From positions 20,868,001 to 20,932,000 of the forward strand of contig OX392545.1 in the NCBI GenBank assembly GCA_947623455.1: a DNA stretch of 64,000 nucleotides. The letters run 5' to 3'. How positions within the stretch are numbered: position 1 is the first letter of the stretch; the number at the start of each line of letters is the position of its first letter. The notes under the pieces were generated by a model. It had not been told where the DNA came from, did no database searches, and worked only from the letters and a program-made list of their open reading frames with translations. The position numbers and the translations under genes are program-made. Positions 1-10,460 of the stretch are shown here, piece after piece. Origin of the DNA: Mimachlamys varia. Its lineage: Eukaryota > Mollusca > Bivalvia > Pectinida > Pectinidae.

Positions 1-123
1 AACAAATTCATGTTGGAATATGTAAACACATACATATAAAGGGGTACAATGTATAACATTTGGTAATATTATCATGATCACAAAATGATAACATCAAGGT
101 TACAACATAGAAAAGTATACATA

Positions 124-223
124 CAGTAATATCCCACTTACGCAAACTCAGTTAACTCAAATAGCCCTCATGCATCGAATGATCAAGTTCCCATGACTTC
201 GAGTAAGTGGGGTATTTTTACTG
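124..223. mobile_element. 100-bp MITE with TA target duplication
   Basis: The two ends are imperfect inverted repeats: the left begins CAGTAATATCCCACTTAC and the right, read on the other strand, begins CAGTAAAAATACCCCACTTAC. TA dinucleotides flank it at 122-123 and 224-225. A CAGT start with a TA duplication is typical of non-autonomous Tc1/mariner derivatives. It has no coding capacity. The call rests on the visible inverted ends; the superfamily is inferred. Confidence 0.6.
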
Positions 224-246
224 TACATGATATCAATATTTCTTAC

Positions 247-2308
247 TTAAAATGCAACAATGAGAAAAATAATACCAATATGAAATTTACAAAATGAACA
301 TGTATGTATTTTTATCATACATGCACATACCCAAGCTCCAGGTTCACGAATTCCTGGGTTTTGTTGTATTCTTGAGCAGGCTAATTCAGGCAGAAGAGCT
401 TTGTAGTAAAAGGCTGATAGTTTCGGAAGCACGATATCCTTCCACAGGCGCTGATCTTTATTTATTCTTTCGATGTGGATTTCATAGGGATATTCTGTTC
501 GTATAGCAAAATCTATCCATTTCATATTTGTGATGTTAAGCAGACCCTGACATTAATAATAGTATTTGTGCTTTTTCTTGAGGCTTAATTCCTTGTCTAC
601 AAGTTCAAGAGCAAAGTCTGTCATGTTTTTCAGTTGTGCTGCGCTTGTCAGATTAATGGGTTTGTTATAAACTACACTCTTTATCTCCACCAATCCTACT
701 GTGTCACCATTTTCAACAATTCCGTCTGGACTGGCTCGCAAGAAATGGTGAATTGGATGGACTACCAATCCAGAAGGCTGCACGTTGATGTTTCCTCCCT
801 TTATATCTACATATTCATCTATGGTGACATTTTTTGCTGCCCGATATTTGTAGCACTGTTTCCTTGAAACGTTGGATAGAGAATGTGCTTAACAATTGGC
901 GCCACATTAATTTTCGGATTTAGTTTAACAATTTGTCCAAAAAAGAGGAGGTCAAGCACTTTCTTCTTTCCGCTTTCCAAATGTCTGATGAAGCCTGCTC
1001 TCTGGAGTTACGCTCATTTAATGAAATCTGTTCAGCATAAACCTCCTTCTTTAAGAAATCATTCTCCCTTTTCTCCAGCTCTTTTGGTGTTATATCATCT
1101 GTCATATTTCACAACGTCAGGTCCATAACCCTGTGTTGCCTTCCTAGTGGAGTTCACCCGCGCAATCGACCTCCTCCTCTTCTATCTCTTCAGGGTACTT
1201 TCTGGTTTTGCCTTTGAGTTCCTGCATGTTCGGCGGGTAATCTCTCTTTTCTCATACAGGTCGCAAAACAGTTTTCCGGGCAGGGTACCTGTGCTTTCTG
1301 TCCATGCTACTGCTGGCAACTGTGTCCCCAAATTCATCCTGAGAGCACCAGCATAACACCTGGTGTGCCCAGACCAACGATTGCAGTGGTTAACCAATTT
1401 CCCGCCATCAAATTTTGATCTAATGTGTATCCAACACTCTGCCAAATTAAAAGTATAGTTACCTATCAATCGTTCACTTTTGGATGCCACCCTGTCCAGA
1501 ATTTTCATCACATCTTCCTCTAGTTTTGAACATTTTACAAGATGATCTGTTGTTAAAGCGGATTGTTCCCGAGACTTTTTCTGGTCTTGTAGGGATGACC
1601 CCTCACTCCAAAACTGGGACTGCTCAGTAATAAGATCGTAATCATTTTCAGGTTCACCTCTGCTGTCATCAAGGTCGTCTTGTGCCTTTTGTGATTTAGA
1701 TTTGCAGAAGTCTTTACTGCAGTTTGCATGGTTCCAATAGATATGATACAGACTATTCCTTATATCATGTTCCAGCTGCTTAACTGCTTTTGACTTGTCT
1801 TGCATGGCTGACCGCATCCTGATCGCACAACGTACAGCAGTAACCATTCTTATCCACATAGATTTTGTTAACTTGCCTTTTCCTTTATAATGTGGGTGGT
1901 CATCCACCAGCTTTTCCAAATTGCCCCGCAGACACTTGCAAACATGATTTGCACACTCAAGTTTTTCAATATGAGGTCCCCAGGCTGGGACCTTCTCTCT
2001 AATTTAAAAAAAATACGGATGAATCCCCATACCCTATAAATTACATAAAACGCACGCCAGTCATTGGCTTTGAGTAAGCCTTCGACAATGATGTCTGCCT
2101 CCATACTTTGGCTAGATTCGGTCCAGTTTTTGAAAAAATAATGCTGTTTTGGTTCACATCCTAAACTTTCTGCCCTACTGCAGTGTTTGTTGCGGACACC
2201 AATATGCAACAGCTTCTGTGTAGCTGCACCGATGTTTATCGCTACTCCACCAAGCGCGTTATAGGAGTGTTTATGTGATCGCTTACTCCATCCTCCGTCA
2301 CAAATCAC
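247..2308 (-). pseudogene. Mutator-like transposase with C-terminal YqaJ exonuclease domain, decayed
   Basis: On the minus strand the N-terminal part (2308-1868) reads CDGGWSKRSHKHSYNALGG, a signature I recognise from the Mutator-like transposase domain of animal transposon proteins, with MEADIIVEGLLK following. A middle region (1919-1182) keeps GVRNK-type context and many Cys/His. The C-terminal part (1105-247) matches YqaJ-type nuclease: NSREQASSDIWKAERRK, then HPIHHFLRASPDGIVENG and VEIKSV (the Asp and Glu-x-Lys of the metal site), ending with IHIERINKDQ and FYYKALLPEL. The frame is broken at about 1900, between 1182 and 1105, near an A-run at about 815, and by an in-frame TAA at about 553 where Gln is expected. 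Introns could explain some breaks, but not the stop. It is a transposon-borne gene, not a host gene. Confidence 0.72.
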
Positions 2309-3335
2309 TGTTATAGCGGGAATCCCTAAAAATCACAATATTCCAACACTATTATCTCTTACAAACAAGAGGCCAAAAGTGTAACCCGAGGAAAATGTTA
2401 ACAGTTTGGGGGAACATTTGCAGTTTAACTGCTCAGTTAAAGGAATATATATGTAGCTGCTAACTGTAAGAGTTAAAAATCGTTTTGCCTTTGTAATTCT
2501 CTGTGAATTATGTATAAATATAACACTGACAGGTTCCCTAATGGTCAAACCCACTAAGGCTGGTCTTTGGTCAATAACTCCTTCTCAAATTCTGACCAAT
2601 TTTGCTTCATGATTACAGGACAAAAACACTTTCGTGTGGGGCCCAAATAAGAAATCCCTATAATAGAGATCCCATAGGGATCTTGGCGACCACCATCAAA
2701 GATCTTCATTTGCTTGTAAAAACTTGGATGTTTCCCTTCCTTTTTTATATCTAAGTATCTAATATGAAATATTTAATTATGAGATTCACAGGATGTCAGT
2801 CATATAGTTTATTGGATCTACCTGGAAATGGATCATGCTAAACTATGTACCAATTTGCAAAGGCAACCCACACAAAATTTGAGAATGATCCATCTAGTAT
2901 TTCTCAAGAAATAGTGATAACAACAATTGTTTCAAGATACAAAGGACGACATACATACCACAGCCACAGGGTGCTCTAAATAGCCACCATCAATAATAGG
3001 CATCATCTGATGTTGGGCTAAAACCTATATCATTGCTAAGAAACCAATTAATATAAAACAATACACCTATTGGCCTTGCCAGTCATTCGACTTATATAAT
3101 TGCCACAAATATTAAAATAGTTAAGCCCTGTGACCATGAAAGTGGGTCAAGGTAATTAAGGTATTAAGGTGGTAGCCCTTAATACCATCATGCTGCAGGC
3201 TACATATCAGTACCCTGGGCCTTTTGATTGCCGAGAACTTTCTTGATGATTTTAAGACGTTTGACCCATGTGAACTTGAAAGTAGGTCAAGGGCATTCAT
3301 TTTAACAAACTAAGTAGCCCTTCATCCCAGCAAAA
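2309..3335. other. Non-coding stretch, no supported gene
   Basis: Short open frames here have no recognisable domain. A small palindromic stretch built on 'gaaatccctataatag' and 'gggatc' lies at about 2648-2685. The region may include the 5' end of the Mutator-like element, but I see no inverted repeat matching the other side. Confidence 0.4.
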
Positions 3336-3528
3336 GGGGCCGCCGTGGCCGAGTGGTTAGGTATCTTGACATTCTACCACTATCCCTCCACCTCTGGGTT
3401 GCGAGTTCAAATTCCACATGGGATAGTTGCCAGGTACTGACGGTAGGTCATTGGTGTTTCTCCGGGTACAAAACATGATATGTCCTTAAATGACCCTGGC
3501 TGTTAATAGGATGTAAAAAAATATATAC
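3336..3528 (+). repeat. tRNA-derived SINE
   Basis: The head resembles a tRNA with an RNA polymerase III A box (GGCCGAGTGGTTAGG, 3348-3362) and B box (GGTTGCGAGTTCAAATTCC, about 3398-3415). The body contains GTTGCCAGGTACTGAC and a tail CCTTAAATGACCCTGGCTGT followed by TAATAGGATG and an A/T-rich end. The tail is shared with the dispersed repeats at 6.0, 8.7, 28.0 and 29.8 kb, as expected if they depend on the same LINE partner. It is not a functional tRNA: there is no cloverleaf 3' half. Confidence 0.75.
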
Positions 3529-3789
3529 CAAAATCCCAGTATGCTACATACATATTATCAGCACCCTGGACCTTTCAATTATTTAAAGGAAGTCAAAAGT
3601 TTACGCATTGCTCACGACGACGGATGATGGCTTCAAGTCATCCTGCAAAACTGTCCTCTATAGAGAGGTTAATTATATACATGTAGTAATTTGGATGGAG
3701 CCCCGGCAACTGTGATATCTTTATCACTTTTCATCATCCTAGTTGTAACATATATAGATGTTCTTCATAAAAAGGTTAATTATACAGTA

Positions 3790-4282
3790 GCGTATTTTAC
3801 CGGGAATAAGCCTCTATCCCCTGAGAAAAATAATTGATCAAAAGTAGGGAGAGGGCTTAAATTATTCCCGAATAAAACCCTGTTCATAAAAGTCTGCCAT
3901 CTTGGATATTCTACTGGTTTTATATAGGAAGTCTTTAAATACTGACTTGCATATAATAGATCAGTCATAAGAATAATATTTATTTTTGTTCAAAAGTTTG
4001 CAAAATGCACAAACAGTTAAAACATAATAGTATGGTGTTTTTAACACCAGCTAAACATCGTTTTATTTCAAGTTAAGCCATATAAATATTTTTTTTTCAC
4101 ATAGATTTATAAATTTCATGTTCAGACAGAAAATTAAAAGAAATTAACATGCTTTTTATTGAGAGAGAGACAACATTTAGGGAGGGGGGTTAATCACAGG
4201 CACCCACCCTGTTCCAATAACCTTTGCCAAAGTGGGGAGGGGGCTAATTCGTGAAAGGGGGCTTACTACCGGTAAAATACGG
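3790..4282. mobile_element. ~490-bp TIR element (MITE)
   Basis: The left end CGTATTTTACCGGGAATAAG is mirrored on the right by CTTACTACCGGTAAAATACG, giving terminal inverted repeats of about 20-25 bp with a GGGCTTA/TAAGCC continuation. The interior is AT-rich and non-coding. The CAATCTGATT-type MITE at 4293 has inserted right beside its right end. Confidence 0.55.
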
Positions 4283-4292
4283 TAAATTGTAC

Positions 4293-4687
4293 CAATCTGA
4301 TAAAAATCATATCTTGATCTCCGCGCCGTTACGTAAACTTCTCTCTGCTGCGTTAAGATCTGAAATAACTCAATGGAGGGTCTTGTCCCGATGACCTTTC
4401 GCATTAGCCAATCAAATTACTACTGGCAGAATCTTGACAGTGAAATTTTGAGGCGACAAAGCTTGCATAAACACATTTTTCCGTTTAGTCATTTCGTCAC
4501 CAAAAAGTTTGTGCGGAATAATGTGACGAAATGGCTTGCTGCAAGATGACAGGTCGTTGGAAAAATATTTTAGTGTTAAGTAAAGAGGCGAAAAAGGTCA
4601 TCTGGACCTCACCGTGACCTCTTATGGGATTATGTCAGATCCTTGTAAAACGGAGTGAGAACAAGGATCTGTATTTTAATCAGATTG
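4293..4687. mobile_element. CAATCTGATT-family MITE, copy A, 10-bp TSD
   Basis: The ends are caatctgataaaaat and attttaatcagattg. The 10-bp sequence taaattgtac occurs immediately before (4283-4292) and after (4688-4697), a perfect target duplication. The inside holds the inverted pair gtcatttcgtcac / gtgacgaaatggc, and a terminal hairpin built on agatccttgt/acaaggatct. No coding capacity. A 9-10-bp duplication points to a Mutator-type transposase rather than hAT (8 bp) or mariner (TA). Confidence 0.88.
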
Positions 4688-4834
4688 TAAATTGTACAAG
4701 AGTTAAGACAATTTGTTTTAAAGAACATACCCTGATAAAAACTGCCTTTTACGATATATATTGTATTTGAAAAGGTCTTTTTAAAAATCCAGCAATATAG
4801 TAAAATCATACCGTTTTACTGGAACATGAGGTAT

Positions 4835-5393
4835 TAGAAAGGGAATATTATAAAACACACTCCTAAGTTTAATTACACACGCATTTTACGTAACAGCTGG
4901 AGGACTGGAACAATTTCCCCTTAGGTAGCTTCAAAACCAAATCAAAGCTGTATTTGTTTACATGTACCGTTACATAGAAGAAATATGTAACATACACACA
5001 AAGGGCAGTTAGTTTCTCCTTTGAATACTTCCCATCTTTCAATATGATTCCGTAACATCGTCTTGCATCATATTTTGACCATTCGGCAACTTTTCGCTTA
5101 GCAGTAGGCCTTATCGCGGTGAAACGGTAATACCAGATATAACGAGTGTTTACAATGGAGACGGCGCTCGCTGCGCATGAGTTGGTAGGTGGATATCCCA
5201 AGCCAGAGCGTTTGGCTACACCTTTAGAAATTCCACTAGTTGTTTTAAAATTATTTATTTTATGAATACATATCAGCAAAATCCGATCGTCGTAGTCCAT
5301 ACGAATACCCACTCGATATGAGTATGTAATATTTTGAAAAAAAAAACCGATGAAAAAAAAGCTTACTTTCGCGGGATGCCCCCTTAAGGTCAT
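4835..5393 (-). repeat. ~560-bp dispersed repeat, copy 1 (uninterrupted)
   Basis: This is the reverse complement of 13168-13975 after removal of a SINE from the latter. Its right end reads cttactttcgcgggatgcc, a motif seen also at about 17222 and, inverted, at 13168, so it looks like an element terminus. The 190-codon open frame across it is fortuitous. Its class is not recognised. Confidence 0.6.
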
Positions 5394-5404
5394 CTTGGTC
5401 GCTG

Positions 5405-5640
5405 GTTGAACTAATGTAGAAGCGAGAAGAGACAGGTGCATAAAAGCCCTCTTTAATTAATGAATTAGAAATGAAAGTATAACTGTATAATTTCAAAACG
5501 TGTTCTTTACTGTTTCGTCCTTCTGGGACTCGTCAGTGATGCAAGAAGCCACACGATTGGAATCAGGAATGTCTAAAGTAATGTAGGAGTAGAAGAGTCA
5601 GGTGCGTAAAACCCTTTGATTAATGAATTTTATATTAAGT
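5405..5640 (-). repeat. Retrozyme-like tandem dimer (167-bp monomer) carrying a hammerhead motif
   Basis: Two related segments, starting at 5412 and 5579, share taatgtag, caggtgc, taaaa and attaatgaatt in the same order over about 60 bp, giving a spacing of 167 bp. Between them, on the minus strand, is a hammerhead ribozyme core (5508-5542). The minus-strand motif TTTTACGCACCTG also occurs 85 bp upstream of the complete hammerhead at 62659, tying the loci together. Short direct repeats bounded by hammerheads are the known layout of retrozymes and of hammerhead-bearing Penelope-like elements. Confidence 0.65.
5508..5542 (-). ncRNA. Hammerhead ribozyme (type I), 3' part degenerate
   Basis: Read on the minus strand: GCATCA (stem I, 5' strand), CTGACGA (core), GTCC-CAGAA-GGAC (stem II hairpin), GAAA (core), CAG, TA. 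The invariant core CUGANGA...GAAA is intact. The second half of stem III and the matching TGATGC strand of stem I are absent, so this copy should not cleave alone. Confidence 0.7.
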
Positions 5641-6018
5641 TATATATACAGTACGCCGAAGAAAAAAAGTAGCAGCGAACAGTGGGTATTATTTTGTCCT
5701 TCAATAAGGACTTAAGAGCATACTCCATCCACCTTCATATCATACAAGTATGGAGCATTTCTCAGCGAGATAAAGATGTAAACTTAAACACTTGCCTTTA
5801 TTTTTCACCAACCTGCATCTTTCACAAGAATATCGATATTAAGAGCAAGCCCTGAAACAACAAAAAGCGGACGACGCCGACGCCTGGAGTTATCATAAGC
5901 CCCAACTTCGCCCCTGAACGTCGAACCAACATACCCTATCAATAAACTCTATGTATGAAGGGATGGAGAAAAAATAGGTAATATCAAATAATTGAAAACA
6001 CGATACCAGTTGTTTGTT

Positions 6019-6240
6019 GATTGTTTTTACATCCCATTAACAGCTAGGGTCATTTAAGGACGGTCCCCCGGTGTATGCGATGTGGGTGCGTGTTTAGACG
6101 CTGTGTATTTGGGAGGCTGCCGTATGTTCGTGCAAGACTTCTTGCGATAGTCCCGCCTGGTCACATTAAGCTGACAACGGGCGGACCAGTCGTTCCATTC
6201 CCATAATGCTGACCGTCAAGCAGGGAATAGTAACTATCAT
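6019..6240 (-). repeat. Dispersed repeat with SINE-type 3' tail
   Basis: On the minus strand it runs from ctgcttgacggtcagc through ggcagcctcccaaatacac to a tail of ccttaaatgaccctagctgt plus taatgggatgtaaaaac. Copies of this unit recur throughout the window (8.7, 26.4, 28.0, 29.8, 35.8 kb). The tail is the one used by the tRNA-derived SINE at 3336. No convincing tRNA-type head is visible, so it may be a truncated SINE or short LINE 3' end. Confidence 0.6.
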
Positions 6241-6372
6241 TGTTAGACATCTTTAATGCCAACTACATTTGTTTGAGGAAACGATATAATAGAAACTACC
6301 TCCATCATGTATATTAAAAGACATACACTGACACAACCAGAACTTTCGAATGTTTTCGCCGGTGAATAGAGT

Positions 6373-6611
6373 ACATAATATAAACTTTATATATTTTACA
6401 ACAATTATGAAACAAGTTATCCAACTGATATAAATCACTCTTGTTGGCCCGGATGTAAGTACGCGAGGGAGCTTATTATGGAAGAAACCGGAGTACCCGG
6501 AGAAAACCCAAGTGGTCGGACAGGTGACCCAATACCTTTTCACGTCCGGTCGGGGAATCAAACCCCGGCCGCCTTGGTGAAAGGCAAGTGCGCTATCCAC
6601 TGCACCACCCA
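6373..6611 (-). repeat. tRNA-derived SINE, minus orientation
   Basis: On the minus strand the head reads GGGTGGTGCAGTGGATAGCG (A box) and CCGGGGTTTGATTCCCC (B box), then a body with CGTGAAAAGGTATTGGG and TTTTCTCCGGGTACTCCGG and an A/T-rich tail ending near 6373. The same SINE is present at 13455-13711. A tRNA finder could flag the head as a tRNA, but it is part of the repeat. Confidence 0.8.
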
Positions 6612-7183
6612 AGTACATTAACCTTCATACTAGATATATAATTGTAGGGTGATTATTAATGATTCTTTCAGAGCCTATTGTATTGTTCAAGCGAACATCC
6701 GGATGAAAACACGTATTGATACTTAAAAGGTGGTGCATATTTATAAGAATAGTAAAGGAATTATGGTTAATATATGATGCATTAAGTGTTATGACCATTT
6801 TGCTGTGATTCCGCGTTAGGGGTTTGGGTTGATGACATTTTGTTGTACGTCCTATTAATAGCATGGGTCATTAAAGGATGGTCTCCCAGATTGGTTTGGT
6901 TCTATGAGGCTTTTAAGCCTATTAATATTAATTTAACAGCTAAGATCATTTGCAGCAGTACTCTACTTCAACAACTGATGTGTATGATTGCTACCGCTCG
7001 GCCGTTGAACTGTATTGCAAAGTGTTGTAAACCTCTTATTGTTGCGAATATCACATTAGTATGGCAATTGTACCACAGTACAGGCATAGCACAGGAGCTC
7101 AGATTCAGCATTTTGTAGGACATAAATCGTAACAATTCGGTTAATATAAACAACACATAGCTGTAAATGATAGCAACACTTTA

Positions 7184-8433
7184 CGAGGGGTGTTCCATTA
7201 ATAATGTCGTCTGTACTTTATTTCGCGGAAATCGTGCTCGGTAGTGTACATCGTTTCATAGCCTATTCGTTAGACTAGACACAAAATGACAGGAAAACGA
7301 GCTGAAAATTTTGTTGAAATTAGGGCTTATATCAAAGGTAGGTCATAACTCGGCATAAAGGTTGTAGATATTCACCGCGAGGTGTGTGACATTCATGGGG
7401 AGGGCCAAATGTTTCACAGGACTGTTTGTAGGTGGGTAGGTAAATTTTGTGCTGGGCAGCAGCAATTGAAAGATACTGCTCACCCAGGTCGTCCTGCAAC
7501 AACTACGACCATAGGTAACAAAGAAAAAATCCGAAATATCCTCCAAACTGATGCTCGATTCACCGTAAAACAATTGGCTCGAATGACAAACTTGTCGTTA
7601 GCAAGAGTTCATGCAATTTTGAAGAAACACCTAAAAGTTAGAAAGATAAATGCAAGATGGATACCCAATTTGTTAACGGATGAGCAAAAGAAGACGCGTG
7701 TAACAATGGCAAAAAACCTCCTCAAAATGTACCCAAAATATAGTAAAAAGGCTTTTGATAATATAGTCACTGGTGATGAGACCTAGGTGTATTATTTTGA
7801 ACCAAAGCGGAAGGTTGCCAACCGAATATGGGCCACTAAAAATGCCAGACGACCAAGTATTGCCAAACGAATACGAACGGTAAAGAAGGTTTTGTATGCT
7901 ATTTTTTTCACTAATAAGGGTCCAGCTATTCAAATCCCAGTGCCAAAAGGCAGAACGGTCACAGGCAAGTTGAATAAAAACGTTGTTCTAAGAAAGTTGA
8001 AGACCTACTTCAAAAGTCGCCGCCCCAAAACAGGACTTAAGTATGTCCGACTTTTACATGATAATGCACCCGCTCACAAGGCACGTATTGTGACTGACTT
8101 TTTGGAGTCAGAGAAGGTTACCATCCTTCCGCACCCTCCGTATTCGCCAGACTTGGCCCCCTGCGCCTATTTTCTCTTTTCAAAACTTAAATATCATTTA
8201 TCTGGAAGGAGACACAATTCGAGAAATGCCCTTGGATCTGCTGTTTATCAGTGTCTGATGGGTGTACCCATTGAAGAGTATGAAAAATGCTTCCAAAAAT
8301 GGATTGACCGGCTAAAAAGGTGTGTTCTGGCTGGCGGAGAGTATTTTGAAGGGCAGAGCAAATTAAAATGAACAAAAGCACTTCCGCTATATGAGCACCG
8401 ATGCAAGTGACATTATTTTTGGAGCACCCCTCG
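7184..8433 (+). mobile_element. mariner transposon, full length with both TIRs
   Basis: The element is 1,250 bp, bounded by inverted repeats of about 25 bp (CGAGGGGTGTTCCATTAATA on the left; CGAGGGGTGCTCCAAAAATA read inward from the right) and flanked by the TA duplication (7182-7183, 8434-8435). It contains one transposase frame (7286-8371). Structure and length are those of a complete mariner; the transposase is inactive. Confidence 0.95.
7286..8371 (+). pseudogene. mariner transposase (DD34D family), inactivated
   Basis: The frame from the ATG at 7286 (MTGKRAENFVEIRAYIKG) has helix-turn-helix motifs, HPGRPATTT, the GDET motif with the first Asp, HDNAPAH with the second Asp, and PPYSPDLAPC before the third catalytic position. 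It would be about 361 codons, a normal length. Three lesions are visible: TAA at 7346-7348, TAG at 7784-7786 exactly at the conserved Trp of the DETW motif, and Ala instead of Asp at the third catalytic residue (34 residues after the HDN Asp; PCAYF where the family has a D before Y). There are no frameshifts, so decay is modest. It could not catalyse transposition. Confidence 0.93.
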
Positions 8434-8682
8434 TATATCCGGTGTTTATACACACATTTACACCTAAATCGGTACCCTCAATATTTTCCCACAAGACGTA
8501 CCCCTTTTATTACATAGGGTTTTACACAAAACTAGTATTTAATGAAAACGATTACGATTTACGCCACAAATCACTCACAACAATATTCATCGAGAAGTGG
8601 TCAACAGAATGAGAAGACCATTTACAGTTTAGTTGTAGCATGTGGACACATTTAACAGTTGTTGGTTGGTTGACCAAATTAT

Positions 8683-8942
8683 ACACTTATGGGCGTGGAA
8701 CGACTGGTTCGCCCATTGTCCGTATAATGTGACCGGTAGGGTGTTCTGCTGAGGGCCTTCGGCAGTATACTTCAGTGTGGTCGCACTTTAAATCGGCAAA
8801 AGATCCGGAAGGCATACACGAACATACCGCGGCCTCCCAAATACACACGCTCTCAACACACACACACACTCACATCGCATTACACCGAGAGGCCGTCCTT
8901 AAATGACTGTTAAAAGGACGTAAAAACAATCAACCATCCAAC
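8683..8942 (+). repeat. Dispersed repeat with SINE-type 3' tail, interrupted by a MITE
   Basis: This is the same unit as 6019-6240, in plus orientation: ggcctcccaaatacacacg, then gaggccgtccttaaatgac, ending ggacgtaaaaacaatcaacc. The MITE at 8943 inserted in its tail; ccatccaac is duplicated on both sides of the MITE. Confidence 0.6.
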
Positions 8943-9331
8943 CAATCTGATTAAAATCATATCTTGATCTCCGTGCCGTTACGTAAACTTCTCTCTGCTG
9001 CGTTAAGATCTGAGATAATCCCATAGAGGGTCATGTCCCGATGACCTTTCGCATTAGCCAATCAAATTACTACTGGCAGAATCTTGACAGTGAAATTTTG
9101 AGGCGACAAAGCTTGCATCAATACATTTTTCCGTTTAGTCATTTCGTCACCAAAAAGTTCGTGCGGAATAATGTGACGAAATGGCTTGCCGCAAGATGAC
9201 AGGTCGTTGGAAAAATATTTTAGTGTTAAGTAAAGAGGCGACAAAGGTCATCTGGGCGTGACCTCTTATGGGATTATGTCAGATCTTTGTAAAACGGAGT
9301 GAGAACAAGGATCTGTATTTTAATCAGATTG
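8943..9331. mobile_element. CAATCTGATT-family MITE, copy B, 9-bp TSD
   Basis: Ends caatctgattaaaat / attttaatcagattg with ccatccaac on both sides (8934-8942 and 9332-9340). About 95% similar by eye to copy A over its whole length. The 60-codon minus-strand frame inside (9244-9062) recurs in other copies only because the MITE sequence is conserved; it has no domain. Confidence 0.88.
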
Positions 9332-9340
9332 CCATCCAAC

Positions 9341-9756
9341 AATCTCATTCCGTTTTACACGGATCTGACAACATCCCATAAGTGGTCATTCAGATGACCT
9401 TTGTCGCCTCTTTACTTAACACTAAAATAACTTTTAAATGACCTGTCATCTTACAGCCAGTCATTTCGTCACATTATTCCAAGTGAATGTTTTTGCGACG
9501 AAATGACTAAACGAACAAATGCCATTATGCAAACTTTGTCGCCTCGAAAATTCACCTTCAAGGTTATAAAAGTGGTAATTTGATTGGCTAATGGCTACCT
9601 AAGTGCATCGGGACGTGACCCCCCATGAGATGTCCTCAGATCTTAACGCAGCAGAGACGTTTACGGAACAGCGCGGAGATCAAGATATGATTTTAATCAG
9701 ACCGCAGCAAAGAGAATGTACGGAACGGAGATCAATATATGATTTTAATCAGATTT
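9341..9756. mobile_element. CAATCTGATT-family MITE, inverted and diverged
   Basis: Starts aatctcattccgttttacac and continues with ggatctgacaacatccc, gtcatttcgtcac, gcgacgaaatgac and finally gattttaatcag, so it is the same family in opposite orientation directly after copy B. Near 9700-9756 the end is partly duplicated (two copies of 'tatgattttaatcaga'). Confidence 0.7.
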
Positions 9757-9802
9757 GTGTTGCGATACGACACGATAGAACGGTAGTGCAATATATAGAG
9801 GA

Positions 9803-10460
9803 TATTCAATGGTTTGTCGTTTAATATCAAATATATTTCACGAGTATTGTAATTTTTTTTTATATATTTGGTACGTAGAAGGAGTGAAAATATTTTTTTT
9901 TTAAATTTGCCATACAAGTGAAATATATTTGATATTAAACGGCAAACGATTGAATTTTCTTTTTATTACATTTCGAAAAAGGACTTAAAATACTTTCATT
10001 ATTTTTTCCCCTTTAATTGCCTAATGGAAAGTAGCTAAGTTACTGAAGGCCTAATCCGTCGAAATTACAACTGATCGGGTCCACTTGATCGGAAAAGTTA
10101 ACCAATTCTCTTCTTCTAATTAATTACTTATTAAATCCTACAGCAGAATCTCGTCAATAACTACTGCTGTTGCCATTTCTTCAAGATCATTTTTCCCAAA
10201 TAGACAAGTTCTAGCAGACGACAACAATGCCGAGCCTCCAATGCCAATGAGGAGTTCAATTCGATCAAGGGGAACAACTCCTACAAAAAATCCGGTGTAA
10301 CGTGACGACCCCGGGTAACTTTTGCCATGTATAATAATGATCCTGGGTAGTGCTTTGATGCTGGGTCACTTTTTCACGTTTCACTGACAAAACCTTATAT
10401 TTTCACTACTCATCACTGCAGTGAAAATTTAAGTTTTATCAGTTTGATAATTTTCTTTGT
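9803..10460 (+). repeat. Repeat with hairpin start, inverted copy at window end
   Basis: 9807-9846 (ttcaatggtttgtcgtttaa) and 9917-9955 (ttaaacggcaaacgattgaa) form an inverted repeat around a T/A-rich loop. From 9917 onward the sequence matches the reverse complement of 63290-64000 through tgatcgggtccacttgatcgg-like, cgaccccgggtaacttttgc and the palindromic ctgcagtgaaaat region near 10430. No protein is recognisable. Confidence 0.55.

Noticed and set aside
4869..5441. 190-codon minus-strand frame
   Set aside because: Lies in a dispersed repeat; the second copy at 13168-13975 does not keep the frame.
6560..6611. tRNA-like sequence with A and B boxes (also 3336-3415 and 13640-13711)
   Set aside because: These are SINE heads; no complete tRNA fold and they continue into the SINE body.
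9062..9244. Conserved 60-codon frame found also at 39834-40016 and 48892-49080
   Set aside because: It is the conserved MITE sequence read through; it lacks any domain and is lost by frameshift in most copies.
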